64,000 nucleotides of DNA from Nocardioides marmorisolisilvae (GCF_031656915.1 NZ_CP134227.1:1798001-1862000); one strand, 5' to 3'; positions 28,292 through 36,782 are shown, counted from the first letter of the stretch. The notes: generated by a model from the letters alone, not told the origin. Made by a program: numbers and translations.

Positions 28292-29902
28292 GTGACCCAG
28301 GCACCGGTGACCGCTCCTGCTGACGCGGCACCGACGCTCCGCCGCCCCGATCCGGTGACCGAGTGGGCCGCAGCACTCGGGATCACTCTGCTCGCGGCCT
28401 TCCTGCGGCTGTGGGACCTCGGCCGGCCACACAGCTTCGCCTTCGACGAGACCTACTACGCCAAGGACGCCTGGTCGGTCTACCACTTCGGCTACGCACG
28501 CAACTACGTCCAGGACGCCGACAAGAACATCCTCGCCGGCCACGTCATGGGCCAGTGGGACAAGGGTGCCGAGATGGTCGTGCACCCCCCGGTCGGCAAG
28601 CTGCTGATCGGGCTCGGGGAGAAGCTCTTCGGGATGGACCCGGCCGGGTGGCGGGTGGCATCGGTGGTGGTCGGGTCGCTGATGGTGCTGGTGATGATCC
28701 GATTCGCCCGTCGGGTCACCGGGTCCAGCCTGCTCGGTCTCGTCGCCGGGCTGCTGATGTGCTTCGACGGCCTCCAGCTGGTGCTGTCCCGGCTCGCCCT
28801 GCTCGACATCTTCCTGGCCTTCTTCATGCTCTGTGCCGTGCACTGCATGGTGGTGGACCGGGACTGGGGGCGGAGCCGGCTCGTCGACCCCGTCACCGGA
28901 CGGTCCTGGGGCGCCCGGCTGTGGTGGCGGCCGTGGCGGCTCGCGGCAGGCGTGTGCTGGGGGCTGGCGCTGGGCTCGAAGTGGGACGCGATCTTCCCGC
29001 TCGCAGCGCTCTGCCTACTGATGTGGTTCTGGGACGCCGGCGCCCGCCGGCGGACCGGTGTCCGATGGTCGCTGCCGAAGTCGGCGATCATCGACGAGCT
29101 GCCCGCACTGGGGTACCTGATCGTCGTCCCCCTGCTCGTCTACGTCGCGAGCTGGACGGGATGGCTGATCCACCACCGGGCCTACGAGGTGTCGCTGTCC
29201 AACACCCAGTACGGGCCCTACTGGGGCAACTACCTCCACCAGCGGACCCATGGCTTCGTCGCTGAGACGATCCGGGCGCTGCGCGACCTCCTGCACTACC
29301 ACCAGGACGTCTACAACTTCCACACCAAGTTCCTCAACAACGCCCACCACGTCTACCAGTCCGACCCGCAGGGCTGGCTGATCCTGAACCGGCCGGTGGG
29401 CGTCGACGCCCAGCTCGGCATCCAGCCGGGCCAGCAGGGCTGCGCCGCGGCCTCGGGCTCCACCTGCCTGCGCCAGGTGCTGCTGCTGGGCACACCGGCG
29501 CTGTGGTGGTTCGGCACTGCCGCTGCCATCTGGGCCGTGGTTACCTGGGCGTTCCGCCGGGACTGGCGCCCCGGCATCGTGGTGGTCGGCATCGCCGCCA
29601 CCTGGCTGCCCTGGTTCCGCTACGACGACCGCCCGATCTTCAGCTACTACGCGATCGCGATCGAGCCGTTCCTCATCCTCGGCGCGGTGCTGCTGCTGGG
29701 CGAGATCCTCGGCCCGGCGCCGAGCCCGGGCCAGGGCCCCCGTGCCGCCGCCGTACTCCGGCGTCGGTACGGCGCCCTCGCCGCCGGCCTGATCGTCCTC
29801 CTGGTCGCCCTGAACTTCGCCTACTTCTGGCCGATCTACACCGACGGCCTGCTCACCAACGACCAGTGGCTGCACCGGATGTGGTTCAAGCGCTGGATCT
29901 GA
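28292..29902 (+). CDS. pmt: Dolichyl-phosphate-mannose-protein mannosyltransferase (Pmt)
   Basis: A 536-residue membrane glycosyltransferase of the GT-C fold with about eleven transmembrane helices. It transfers mannose from polyprenyl-phosphate-mannose to Ser/Thr of secreted proteins during Sec export. The catalytic acidic pair is in the first extracytoplasmic loop ([13 protein letters not shown]), followed by [17 protein letters not shown]. The PMT 4-TM domain is at the C-terminus ([16 protein letters not shown]). The GTG at 28292 is the start. It is divergent from rsmI and ends against a block of inverted repeats shared with convergent pckG. Confidence 0.94.
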   Translation: MTQAPVTAPADAAPTLRRPDPVTEWAAALGITLLAAFLRLWDLGRPHSFAFDETYYAKDAWSVYHFGYARNYVQDADKNILAGHVMGQWDKGAEMVVHPPVGKLLIGLGEKLFGMDPAGWRVASVVVGSLMVLVMIRFARRVTGSSLLGLVAGLLMCFDGLQLVLSRLALLDIFLAFFMLCAVHCMVVDRDWGRSRLVDPVTGRSWGARLWWRPWRLAAGVCWGLALGSKWDAIFPLAALCLLMWFWDAGARRRTGVRWSLPKSAIIDELPALGYLIVVPLLVYVASWTGWLIHHRAYEVSLSNTQYGPYWGNYLHQRTHGFVAETIRALRDLLHYHQDVYNFHTKFLNNAHHVYQSDPQGWLILNRPVGVDAQLGIQPGQQGCAAASGSTCLRQVLLLGTPALWWFGTAAAIWAVVTWAFRRDWRPGIVVVGIAATWLPWFRYDDRPIFSYYAIAIEPFLILGAVLLLGEILGPAPSPGQGPRAAAVLRRRYGALAAGLIVLLVALNFAYFWPIYTDGLLTNDQWLHRMWFKRWI

Positions 29903-30061
29903 CGCCGAGGCGGCGCAACGTCACACCCCAAGCGCGCCGAGGCGGCGCAGAATTGCACTCCAGACGCGCCGAAGCGGCTCGAATTCGCAGCACCATCCCA
30001 GGGATGTGCGAATCCGAGCCGCCTCGGGCTGTTCAGGCTGCAATTCCGGGCCGCCTCGGCG
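29903..30061. repeat. Nested inverted repeats between pmt and pckG
   Basis: Five copies of a GC-rich motif lie in the gap between these convergent genes: three forward (core GCCGAGGCGGCGCA, starting near 29903, 29936 and 29968) and two reversed (near 30014 and 30048). The inner pair forms an imperfect hairpin of about 28 bp (29969-30027), and the outer pair (29935-29957 with 30039-30061) encloses it. It can act as a bidirectional terminator. The same core appears at 918-973. Confidence 0.7.
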
Positions 30062-30089
30062 TACCCGTCGGCTAGTCCGCCGCGGCGTC

Positions 30090-31931
30090 CTACTTGGCGT
30101 TGTCCAGGGCGGCGGCCACCCGGCGGTGGGCCTCCCAGATCTCCTCGGGCATCCGGTCGAACTGCTTGAGGTGCTCCTCGCGGTAGCCCATCTCCTGCTT
30201 CCACCGCTCGACGTCGATGGTCAGGATCCGGTCCAGGTCCTCGGGCGCGATGTCGAGGCCTTCGAGGTCGAGCTCCTCCTTGGTCGGCACGATGCCGACG
30301 GGAGTCTCCCGGCCCTTGACCTCGCCGTTCTTCAGCTTCAGCAGCCACAGCAGCGGCCGCAGGTTCTCCCGGTATCCGGGCCACAGGAAGTGACCGTCCT
30401 CGGGGTCACGCTGGAACCAGTTGACGTGCGCGAAGATCGGCTGCTCGGAGGCAGCACCGACCACGTCGAGGTAGTGCCGCGCGTAGTCACCCTCGCCGTA
30501 GGCCATGAACGGCCGGTTCGACATCGGGTCGTAGCGGAGCACACCCTCGGTGCCCTCGGCCGCGAAGGTCGCCTCCGCACCCAGGGTGAGGCCGTCGTAC
30601 ACGCCCTCCGCGAGGTCGTGGATCGCCCGCACGAGCGGCTCGCGGTCGCGGGTGCGGCCGCCGAAGATGATCACGTCGATCGGGACGCCTGCCGCCGCGT
30701 TGTAGTCGGGGGCGATGTTCGGCACGTTGTCCAGCGTCGTGGTGAACCGGCTGTTCGGGTGCGCCCAAGGCTCGCCCTGCTGCTCCTCGGTGCGCTCCGA
30801 GATCGGGTTGCCCTTCCAGTCCAGCCACCCGTCGGTGTCGGCCGGCGGCTCGGGCGTGCGCCCCTCCCACCAGACCTCGCGGGTCTTCGGGTTGTAGGCG
30901 ATGTTGGTGAAGATGCAGTCGGTGCCCTCGCCGACCGACTTCAGCGCAGTCGGGTTGGTGACCTCGTTGGTGTCCTTGGCGACACCGAACACGCCGTACT
31001 CCGGGTTCATCCCGTAGAGCTTGCCGGTGGTCTCGTCGACCCACAGCCACGCGATGTCGTCACCGTAGAACGACACGTGGTAGCGGTCGCCGAGGGCGTC
31101 GGGGGCCAGCATCATCGCGAGGTTGGTCTTGCCCGACGCACTCGGGAAGCCACCGCAGATGTGGTAGTCCTTGCCGGTCTCCTTGTCGTGGATCCCGATC
31201 AGCATGTACTGCTCGCCGAGGAACTTCTTCGACGCCCAGCCGTCGTACGCCGCCTGCCGCAGGCCGTGGGCGATCTTGCCCAGCAGCGCGTTGCCGCCGT
31301 ACGACGAGCCGAAGTGCAGGATCGTCCGCTCGTCCGCCACGGTCACGAAGTAGCGCTGGTCGTCGGGGGTGCCGTGACCAAGGTTCTCCAGGTCGCCGGT
31401 CACGTGGACGGCGCGGACGAAGTGGTCCTGGTCCTCGAGGTCGTTGACGAACTCCACGCCCACCCGGGCCATCCGGATCATGTGCAGCACGACCGTGCGG
31501 GCGTCGGTGATCTCCACACCGGCGGCCCACGGGGCGAGTGCGTTGCCCGGAGGCGACATCAGGTAGGGGACGACGTACATCGTCTTGCCCGCCGACGCGC
31601 CCCGCATCTTGTCGATGACGACGGGCTTGATGTCCTCGGTGAGGCGCCAGTTGTTGTAGACGCCCTTGTCCTTGGGGTCACTGGTGGCGACGATCGTGCG
31701 CTCCTCCGAGCGCGCGGTGTCCTTGGAGTAGGAGCGGGAGAAGTAGCGGCCCTCCCCTGCGGGCTCCAGCTCGCCGGCGTCGAGCGCCTCCTGGATCAGT
31801 CGTGCGTCGTCGGCCGCGCTCACCACCTCGACGCGCTCCGCGCCGGTGAGCTCGGCCCAGTGCTTGACGTACTCGCGCACCTGCAGGTTCTTCAGACCCG
31901 CATCATCCAGGGCCTTCTCCACGTCAGCCAT
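30090..31931 (-). CDS. pckG: Phosphoenolpyruvate carboxykinase (GTP)
   Basis: A 613-residue GTP-dependent PEPCK that converts oxaloacetate and GTP to PEP, CO2 and GDP in gluconeogenesis, or works in reverse as an anaplerotic enzyme. The P-loop is GGFPSASGKTNLAMM, and the metal and substrate site is in the YGDDIAWL segment. Further signatures include RYFVTVADERTILHFGSSYGG (split here only by description) and the C-terminal guanine-binding region. The ATG at 31931 gives the usual start, with AGAGGA upstream. It is convergent with pmt and divergent from the ArsR gene. Confidence 0.96.
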   Translation of the reverse strand: MADVEKALDDAGLKNLQVREYVKHWAELTGAERVEVVSAADDARLIQEALDAGELEPAGEGRYFSRSYSKDTARSEERTIVATSDPKDKGVYNNWRLTEDIKPVVIDKMRGASAGKTMYVVPYLMSPPGNALAPWAAGVEITDARTVVLHMIRMARVGVEFVNDLEDQDHFVRAVHVTGDLENLGHGTPDDQRYFVTVADERTILHFGSSYGGNALLGKIAHGLRQAAYDGWASKKFLGEQYMLIGIHDKETGKDYHICGGFPSASGKTNLAMMLAPDALGDRYHVSFYGDDIAWLWVDETTGKLYGMNPEYGVFGVAKDTNEVTNPTALKSVGEGTDCIFTNIAYNPKTREVWWEGRTPEPPADTDGWLDWKGNPISERTEEQQGEPWAHPNSRFTTTLDNVPNIAPDYNAAAGVPIDVIIFGGRTRDREPLVRAIHDLAEGVYDGLTLGAEATFAAEGTEGVLRYDPMSNRPFMAYGEGDYARHYLDVVGAASEQPIFAHVNWFQRDPEDGHFLWPGYRENLRPLLWLLKLKNGEVKGRETPVGIVPTKEELDLEGLDIAPEDLDRILTIDVERWKQEMGYREEHLKQFDRMPEEIWEAHRRVAAALDNAK

Positions 31932-32061
31932 CGTCGTAACAGTCCTCTCAGTTGACGACCCAGAAGCGGGTCTCATCCTTGCATCGAGACGGTCCGTGCC
32001 GACGGGTGGGTCGCCATTGACACGTAACCCGACACGGTGGTTGGTGGGCAGGCTACATGAG

Positions 32062-32089
32062 TTGAAGACTTCCTCATCTTGTGTATCGT
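32062..32089 (+). promoter_or_regulatory. Candidate sigma-70-type promoter of the arsR gene
   Basis: TTGAAG (32062-32067) and TATCGT (32084-32089) are separated by 16 bases, and the ATG of the ArsR gene follows at 32120. The region is visibly lower in GC than its surroundings. A TTGAA...TTCAA inverted pair spans the two elements and could be where the ArsR protein binds. Confidence 0.4.
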
Positions 32090-32119
32090 TCAAATCGGAT
32101 TCCGGCATGGGGAGGTGCG

Positions 32120-32461
32120 ATGAAGACCAATGTGCCGCTGTACCAGGCCAAGGCGGAGCTCTTCCGCAGTCTGGGCCACCCCGTCCGCATCCGGGTGCTG
32201 GAGATCCTCCAGGAGGGTCCCACGCCGGTGCGCGACCTGCTCGCCGAGATCGAGGTCGAGGCGTCCAACCTCTCCCAACAACTGGCCGTGCTCCGCAGGG
32301 CTGGCCTGGTCACCTCCTCACGCGAGGGATCCACGGTCCACTATCGGTTGAGCTCCCCCGAGGTCGCCGACCTGCTGTACGCCGGCCGCCGGCTGCTCGC
32401 CTCGGTCTGGACGGATACCGAGGGGATGCTCGCCGAGCTGCGGCAGACCTCGGCCTCCTGA
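32120..32461 (+). CDS. ArsR/SmtB family transcriptional regulator
   Basis: A 113-residue winged HTH. The helix region reads LFRSLGHPVRIRVLEILQEG, then VEASNLSQQLAVLRRAGLV and the wing SSREGSTVHYRLSSPEV. The start is ATG 32120, preceded by GGAGGTGCG. The protein has no cysteine pair of the metal-sensing CxC type, so it probably senses something other than arsenite or belongs to the non-metal group. It stands alone, with its own promoter, next to a convergent putative lipoprotein gene. Confidence 0.9.
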   Translation: MKTNVPLYQAKAELFRSLGHPVRIRVLEILQEGPTPVRDLLAEIEVEASNLSQQLAVLRRAGLVTSSREGSTVHYRLSSPEVADLLYAGRRLLASVWTDTEGMLAELRQTSAS

Positions 32462-32475
32462 CCGCCCCCGACCGC

Positions 32476-32922
32476 TCACCTGCCGATGGTGATCGGCAGC
32501 TTCGTCGGAGGTCGGCCGCCGTGCACCGCGACGAGCGTCGCCCGACCGGGGTGGGCGCCGGCCGGCACCGTCACCTGCCAACTGACCCGGCCGAGGTCGC
32601 CGTGCCCGTCAGCCGTGCCGAGGGTCCAGTGTCTGCCGGATTGCCGCAGCTCGAGCCGAATCCCGATCAGCGGGCCATAGGGATCGCGCCGCTGCGAGGA
32701 TGAGCATCCGAAGCCGCCACGTCCTTGCCCAGTGTCGTCGCAGTCCTTCACGAAGGCGCGCCCGCGGACTGTGATCGTCGAGCCGCGGGGCACCGTCGGG
32801 GGGTGCCCCGAGCCGCCGACCGTCTCGAGGACCGGGGCGGCACAGCTGGCAGCCGCCCGCTCCCCCGGCGCCGGGACGATGACGAAGCCGACCAGGACGA
32901 GGGCGATCCACCACGAGCGCAT
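32476..32922 (-). CDS. Small secreted protein or lipoprotein, function unknown
   Basis: About 148 residues: an N-terminal hydrophobic helix (RSWWIALVLVGFVIVPAPG) ending near AAASC, a possible lipobox, then an Ig-like beta-rich domain with further cysteines (KDCDD, GCSSS). The domain pattern (VPRGSTITVRGRAF, then a terminal VTVPAGAHPGRATLVA) is that of surface IPT/Ig-like modules. The start is ambiguous: ATG 32922 or an in-frame GTG at 32958. No close functional identification is possible. Confidence 0.6.
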   Translation of the reverse strand: MRSWWIALVLVGFVIVPAPGERAAASCAAPVLETVGGSGHPPTVPRGSTITVRGRAFVKDCDDTGQGRGGFGCSSSQRRDPYGPLIGIRLELRQSGRHWTLGTADGHGDLGRVSWQVTVPAGAHPGRATLVAVHGGRPPTKLPITIGR

Positions 32923-32959
32923 GCCGCTGGGACGTCCGGCATGCCCGGACGGTTCCACA

Positions 32960-33322
32960 TCAACCGCCCAGCAACTCCACCAGCACCGCCGCCTGGCTGA
33001 TCTCGACCGCCTTGCTGGCGGTCAGGACCGTCGCCGGGCCGGTGCCGATCCGCGTCCGCAGCGCGTCCAGCGCTTGGCGCCGCTCCGGCTCATCGAGCTC
33101 GGCGCGGTAGCGCTGCTGGAACTCCGCGAACTTGTCGGGATCGTGCGAGTACCACTTGCGCAGCTCGGTCGAGGGAGCGACGTCCTTGCACCATTCGTCG
33201 AGGTGGGCCTTGTCCTTGCTGAGCCCGCGCGGCCAGACCCGGTCGACGAGCACACGCAGGCCGTCGTGCGCGCCGGGCTCGTCGTACACCCGGGCCAGAC
33301 GGACATGGGGACTGCGGCTCAC
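32960..33322 (-). CDS. DUF488 family protein
   Basis: A 120-residue DUF488 domain protein with the full family core: LRVLVDRVWPRGLSKDKAHL, then EWCKDVAPSTELRKWYSHDP and the end VLTASKAVEISQAAVLVELL. The molecular function of DUF488 is unknown. I set the start at GTG 33322, where homology begins. The reading frame is open much further upstream and connects to the cupin-like segment at 33605-33958, but the intervening residues do not look like a protein domain. Confidence 0.8.
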   Translation of the reverse strand: MSRSPHVRLARVYDEPGAHDGLRVLVDRVWPRGLSKDKAHLDEWCKDVAPSTELRKWYSHDPDKFAEFQQRYRAELDEPERRQALDALRTRIGTGPATVLTASKAVEISQAAVLVELLGG

Positions 33323-33409
33323 CCGTCCAGCATGCCACCGCGGCGTCTCCCGGTGGACCGCATGCGTGGCGTCCGCAGCGGGCACCCCGCACCCGTGGAC
33401 GGACTGAAG

Positions 33410-33601
33410 ATGGCCTGGAGCATCAGCCTGATCGTCACCGTGATCGCCCTGCCGATGGGGCTGGTACGGCTGCTCGCGCTGCACTCGGGCGGGTTCGAGC
33501 CGTCCCGGACGATGCAGATCGCCGCCCGGTTCGCCCTCGGACTGGGTGCTGCGGGACTGTTCTGTCTGGGCACGCTGTCCGTCGTGCTGCTGATGCGATG
33601 A
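33410..33601 (+). CDS. Small two-helix membrane protein
   Basis: A predicted 63-residue protein with two transmembrane helices: WSISLIVTVIALPMGLVRLL and a second, Gly/Leu-rich one ending in TLSVVLLMR. ATG 33410 is the likely start; an in-frame ATG at 33362 is an alternative. The alternation of hydrophobic segments with an Arg-containing loop argues that this strand, not the opposite one, is coding here. The function is unknown. Confidence 0.45.
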   Translation: MAWSISLIVTVIALPMGLVRLLALHSGGFEPSRTMQIAARFALGLGAAGLFCLGTLSVVLLMR

Positions 33602-33604
33602 GGA

Positions 33605-33958
33605 CCTCCGCGGCAGTCGGGCGCCGTACTGCGCGTCGGTGACGTGGTCGAGCCAGGTCACGACCTCGCCCCGGTCGTCGGCCTCCTGAAGAGCGACGCG
33701 CGCCATGAACCGGTCTGCGGTGGCGCCGTGCCAGTGCTCCTCGCCCGGCTCGATGGAGACGATGTCACCCGGTCGGATCTCCTCGGCGTCGCCGCCGCGG
33801 CGGGCCACATACCCGATCCCGTCAGTGACATAGAGGGGTTGGCCCTTGGGGTGGCGGTGCCACGCGGTCCGGACGCCAGGTGCGAACCGGACATGCGCGC
33901 AACCGACCGCGGACTGCTCGTCTAGCTTCGCGGTGTGACCCTCCTGCTCAGGGTGCAC
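33605..33958 (-). CDS. Cupin-fold protein, probably without its native stop codon
   Basis: About 118 residues of a single-domain cupin: FAPGVRTAWHRHPKGQPLYV holds the first motif and PGEEHWHGATADRFM the second, giving the usual metal-binding His/Glu set. It ends in WLDHVTDAQYG, the usual C-terminus of this family. No stop follows, and the frame stays open through to the DUF488 stop at 32960. The start is GTG 33958, and the N-terminus looks a little short for the family. It may therefore be a decaying gene or a stop-loss fusion. Confidence 0.6.
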
Positions 33959-34084
33959 TGACCCGGACGAGCGACTTGATCGCGCGTCGCTCGCCAGGCA
34001 TTCGACGTCTTCTCTTTGGCAATGCTGGTGCAGGGAGGCTTTCCTTTGTGCGCCCCGCGGCGAGCGATCGCGCGCGGTGCAGGT

Positions 34085-34126
34085 CTGGAGAGCCCGGCTG
34101 GGACTCTGGACAGCCGGGCTCTCCAG
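34085..34126 (-). terminator. Perfect 16-bp hairpin downstream of the hsp20 unit
   Basis: Arms CTGGAGAGCCCGGCTG (34085-34100) and its exact complement (34111-34126) enclose a 10-base loop. It begins 16 bases after the stop of the small ORF at 34143-34289 and so probably ends the hsp20-small ORF transcript. No U tract follows, as is usual in actinobacteria. Confidence 0.75.
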
Positions 34127-34142
34127 CCGTGGGAGCAGGGCG

Positions 34143-34289
34143 TCAGCGGGTGCGCTTCCCCGCGTCCCGGCTGCGCGGGCCTGATGTCAGCCAACTGGCT
34201 GCGGTCCGGCGCAGGGTTGTCGTAGCCGCGGTGAGGCGCCGCAGCAACGTGCGCCGCAGCGTCTCCCGGGCGGAAACCTCGGCCATCAT
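34143..34289 (-). CDS. Small basic protein downstream of hsp20
   Basis: A 48-residue ORF starting MMAEVSARETLRRTLLRRLT, rich in Arg and Thr, with the look of an amphipathic basic helix. It starts 45 bases after the hsp20 stop on the same strand, with a GGAAAGGGGG ribosome binding site, and ends 16 bases before a perfect terminator hairpin. That placement supports it being a translated part of the hsp20 transcript. No known family is recognised. Confidence 0.5.
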   Translation of the reverse strand: MMAEVSARETLRRTLLRRLTAATTTLRRTAASWLTSGPRSRDAGKRTR

Positions 34290-34334
34290 CACCCCCTTTC
34301 CTGACGGGCTCGGCTTGACGGCCACGGCAGGGGA

Positions 34335-34760
34335 TCAGGCGTTGATCTCCTTGCGGTCGGTGCTGCTCGCGCTGATCTCGACCTTGCGAGGCTTGGCCTT
34401 CTCCGCGATGGGGATGGTCAACGTGAGCACGCCGGCGTCGTAGGTGGCCTTGAGCTGGTCGGCGTCGAGAGTCTCGCCCAGGAAGAGCTGGCGGCTGAAG
34501 ACCCCGTAGCCTCGCTCGTCGACCACCCGCTCGGCGCTGTCGCCGACGGGAGGCTTGCGCTCGGCGTGCACGGTGAGCACGTTCTGCTCCACGGTCAGAT
34601 CGATGGAGTCCGGTGAGACCCCGGGCAGATCGAGGTGGACCACGAACGTGCCGTCGTCACGGTAGGCGGTCATCGGCATCGCCGCCGGCCGGGCACGGGT
34701 CCCCCACACCGCTTCGGCGAGCCGGTCGAGGTCCCGGAACGGGTCAGTGCGCATCAACAT
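34335..34760 (-). CDS. hsp20: Hsp20/alpha-crystallin small heat-shock protein
   Basis: A 141-residue small heat-shock protein that holds unfolding proteins in a refoldable state. The alpha-crystallin domain spans about residues 30-125: FVVHLDLPGVSPDSIDLTVE, then NVLTVHAERK, GVFSRQLFLGETLDADQLKA and the closing GVLTLTIPIAEKAKPRKVEI with the conserved I/V-x-I/V-like tail. The ATG at 34760 is preceded by GAGGAGGAAACC. It is divergent from the J-domain/HspR pair across a 122-base AT-richer region that should hold the heat-shock promoters. Confidence 0.95.
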   Translation of the reverse strand: MLMRTDPFRDLDRLAEAVWGTRARPAAMPMTAYRDDGTFVVHLDLPGVSPDSIDLTVEQNVLTVHAERKPPVGDSAERVVDERGYGVFSRQLFLGETLDADQLKATYDAGVLTLTIPIAEKAKPRKVEISASSTDRKEINA

Positions 34761-34882
34761 GGTTTCCTCCTCACGAACAAGGGTGATCTGTTTCCCGAAC
34801 AGGTGTCAGGTCGTGGCACCGATCAGGAAATCTCTGTTGGACAATTGAGATTTTTACCCCTTGGAGACAGAATGATCAAGTA

Positions 34883-35347
34883 GTGACCGCAGAACATCCA
34901 TCAAGAAGGGTGAGAAGGGTGATCCAGTCGATCGATGAGGCTCGCGCGATCCTCGGGGTGGCAGCGGAAAGCAGCCCGGCGACGGTGGCGCGCGCGTACC
35001 GGCGGCTGGCCCGGGCGACCCATCCCGACGTGTCGTCGGCCCCGGATGCTGCCGAACGGTTCGCCGCGATATGCGCCGCCTACGAGGTGCTCCGGCAGGC
35101 TCCGATCCGCCCAGCGCACCTCTCCGAGCCGGAGACCGCCGAGACCGGTTGGGACGCGGATGCCAGGGCGCCGCGGCCCGACGCAGTGCCCCTCGACCCG
35201 TCGGTGGCAGCCCGACCCTCGGGATGGCCGCCGAGAGGCACAAGGGGGTACTTCGGTCGGCCCGCGCCGGTGATCGTGGCCGGCCCGGTCACCGTGCTGC
35301 CGGCCGATCCGTCGCACCGTCGTCGCGGGCGGAAGGGGGATCGATGA
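34883..35347 (+). CDS. J-domain protein (short DnaJ-like)
   Basis: A 154-residue protein with an N-terminal J domain (about residues 16-70: [20 protein letters not shown], then the HPD tripeptide in ATHPDVSS). The Gly/Phe and zinc-finger regions of full DnaJ are missing, and the C-terminus is Pro/Arg-rich and probably disordered. J domains stimulate the ATPase of DnaK. The GTG at 34883 is taken as the start; a GTG twelve codons later is possible. It overlaps the HspR gene (ATGA), matching the dnaJ-hspR order of actinobacterial dnaK operons, but no dnaK or grpE is here. Confidence 0.82.
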   Translation: MTAEHPSRRVRRVIQSIDEARAILGVAAESSPATVARAYRRLARATHPDVSSAPDAAERFAAICAAYEVLRQAPIRPAHLSEPETAETGWDADARAPRPDAVPLDPSVAARPSGWPPRGTRGYFGRPAPVIVAGPVTVLPADPSHRRRGRKGDR

Positions 35348-35682
35348 TGGTCGACCTGGACGCAGGACGCGGCCTGTTCTCGATCTCGGTGACCTCCGAG
35401 CTGACCGGCGTGAACCCGCAGATGCTGCGGGTCTATGAGCAGAAGGGGCTGTTGGCGCCAGAGCGCACCCAAGGAGGCACCCGTCGCTACAGCGGCCAAG
35501 ACCTCGAGCGGATCGAGCAGATCACCACCCTGCTCTCCGACGGGCTCAACCTCGCCGGCATCGACGTGGTCCTCCAATTGCGGGCCGAGAACCAGCGCCT
35601 GCAACGCGAGATCGACCGCCTGCGCCCCGATCGAGGTCGTCCTTCGACCAGCAGGCGGACGCCGTCGGATCCCACTCGTTGA
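35344..35682 (+). CDS. hspR: HspR-like MerR family heat-shock repressor
   Basis: A 112-residue MerR-type regulator. The N-terminal winged HTH reads [20 protein letters not shown] then [20 protein letters not shown], followed by a helical coiled-coil segment ([15 protein letters not shown]). This is the HspR pattern, in which a repressor of dnaK and small-heat-shock genes uses DnaK as corepressor. The ATG overlaps the J-domain gene stop, with GAAGGGGG upstream. The divergent hsp20 gene is a likely target. I could not find a good CTTGAGT-N7-ACTCAAG HAIR site in the intergenic region. Confidence 0.85.
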   Translation: MMVDLDAGRGLFSISVTSELTGVNPQMLRVYEQKGLLAPERTQGGTRRYSGQDLERIEQITTLLSDGLNLAGIDVVLQLRAENQRLQREIDRLRPDRGRPSTSRRTPSDPTR

Positions 35683-35854
35683 CCGCGTCTTGCATCTGCG
35701 GTACGCCGCCTCCTCCATCAGACCCGGCCGCGGTTCGGCCGCAGGGGATCGGAGGCGCTTGCGCGACATGGGCTCAGATCGTTTTCGCAGCGCGGACTGG
35801 CTCACCTCCAAGGCCGTGCGGAGAGCGCCGAAGCGACGCCCTCGAGGAGTGGCT

Positions 35855-36736
35855 TCAGGGTTGGATGTTCTCCAGGTCCGCGATCAGCTTGGGGTGGGTC
35901 GGCCGCCAGCCGAGCTGCTCGCGCGTTGCGGCGCTGGAGGACGGTTGGTCCATCGCGAAGACCGGGCCGATCGGTCCGAAAGTGTCGGTCGGGACCTGCT
36001 CGACGGGTACGCCGAGCCGGCGCCCGATGACCTCGGCGATGTCGCGGACCGCGACGCCCTCGTCATCGACCGCGTGCCACGAGCTGCCAGCGGGTGCGGA
36101 CTCCAGCGCGAGGCGGAACAGGACCGAGGCGTCGAGTGCGTGCACCGCGGGCCAGCGTTGGGTGCCGTCGCCGGGGTAGCCGGACACACCCGAGCTGCGG
36201 GCGATCGTGGTCAGCAGGCCGGCGAACCCCCCGTTGCCGTTGTTGTGCACGGTTCGCGGTAGCCGTACGGCAGACGCCCGGACGCCGCGCGATGCCAGCG
36301 CGAGGATCGCCGACACGGTGCGACCGCGGCCGCCGACCGGACCGTCGGTCGGGATCGGGTCTGCCTCGGTGGACACCCGACCGGGCACCGATGGCGTGCC
36401 GGAGACGGTGACGAGCGGACGGTCGGTGCCGATCAGGGTCTCACCGAGCGCGTTGAGCGCGGCCGTCTCCTCGGCGATCGCCCGGTCCAGGGCTTCCGGG
36501 CTGCTGAAGTCGTTGGCGAAGGCGAGGTGGATGACGCCATCGGCCTGCTCGGCGGCGTTACGGATCACCTCGAGGTCGGCGAGGCTGCCGTGGACCGGCG
36601 TACCACCTGCTGCCAGGACCGCCCGCGCGGAGGCAGCGGAGCGAGCGAGGACGTCGACCGTGTGGTCGTGGGCGAGGAGGTCGGCGACGACGGCGGAGCC
36701 GACCAGCCCGGTGCCGCCGGTGATGAAGACCTTGAT
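35855..36736 (-). CDS. NAD-dependent epimerase/dehydratase (SDR) with an apparent ATC start codon
   Basis: About 293 residues of an extended/atypical SDR. Read from an ATC at 36736 the protein starts IKVFITGGTGLVGSAVVADL, a complete Rossmann GxxGxxG motif, then continues into a full C-terminal half ending GWRPTHPKLIADLENIQP. The ATC sits six bases after AGGAG, exactly where ATG would be expected, and no ATG, GTG or TTG is available in frame nearby. A start at 36568 would lose the NAD site. The gene is therefore either initiated at a rare ATC or silenced by a start-codon mutation. It is divergent from a TetR gene with twin operators between them. Confidence 0.75.
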   Translation of the reverse strand: MKVFITGGTGLVGSAVVADLLAHDHTVDVLARSAASARAVLAAGGTPVHGSLADLEVIRNAAEQADGVIHLAFANDFSSPEALDRAIAEETAALNALGETLIGTDRPLVTVSGTPSVPGRVSTEADPIPTDGPVGGRGRTVSAILALASRGVRASAVRLPRTVHNNGNGGFAGLLTTIARSSGVSGYPGDGTQRWPAVHALDASVLFRLALESAPAGSSWHAVDDEGVAVRDIAEVIGRRLGVPVEQVPTDTFGPIGPVFAMDQPSSSAATREQLGWRPTHPKLIADLENIQP

Positions 36737-36750
36737 GGCGTTCTCCTGAA

Positions 36751-36774
36751 GTGATGGGACTGATGTCCCATCAC
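36751..36774. promoter_or_regulatory. TetR operator 1 (proximal to the SDR gene)
   Basis: A perfect inverted repeat with 10-bp arms GTGATGGGAC and GTCCCATCAC around a 4-base spacer. It lies 15 bases upstream of the SDR start region and would cover its promoter. A second copy lies 32 bases away. Confidence 0.75.
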
Positions 36775-36782
36775 CATAGCAC

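Noticed and set aside
34761-34882. HAIR operator for HspR
   Set aside because: No CTTGAGT-N7-ACTCAAG match; only weak TTGAG-like and CTCAA-like fragments in the wrong arrangement.
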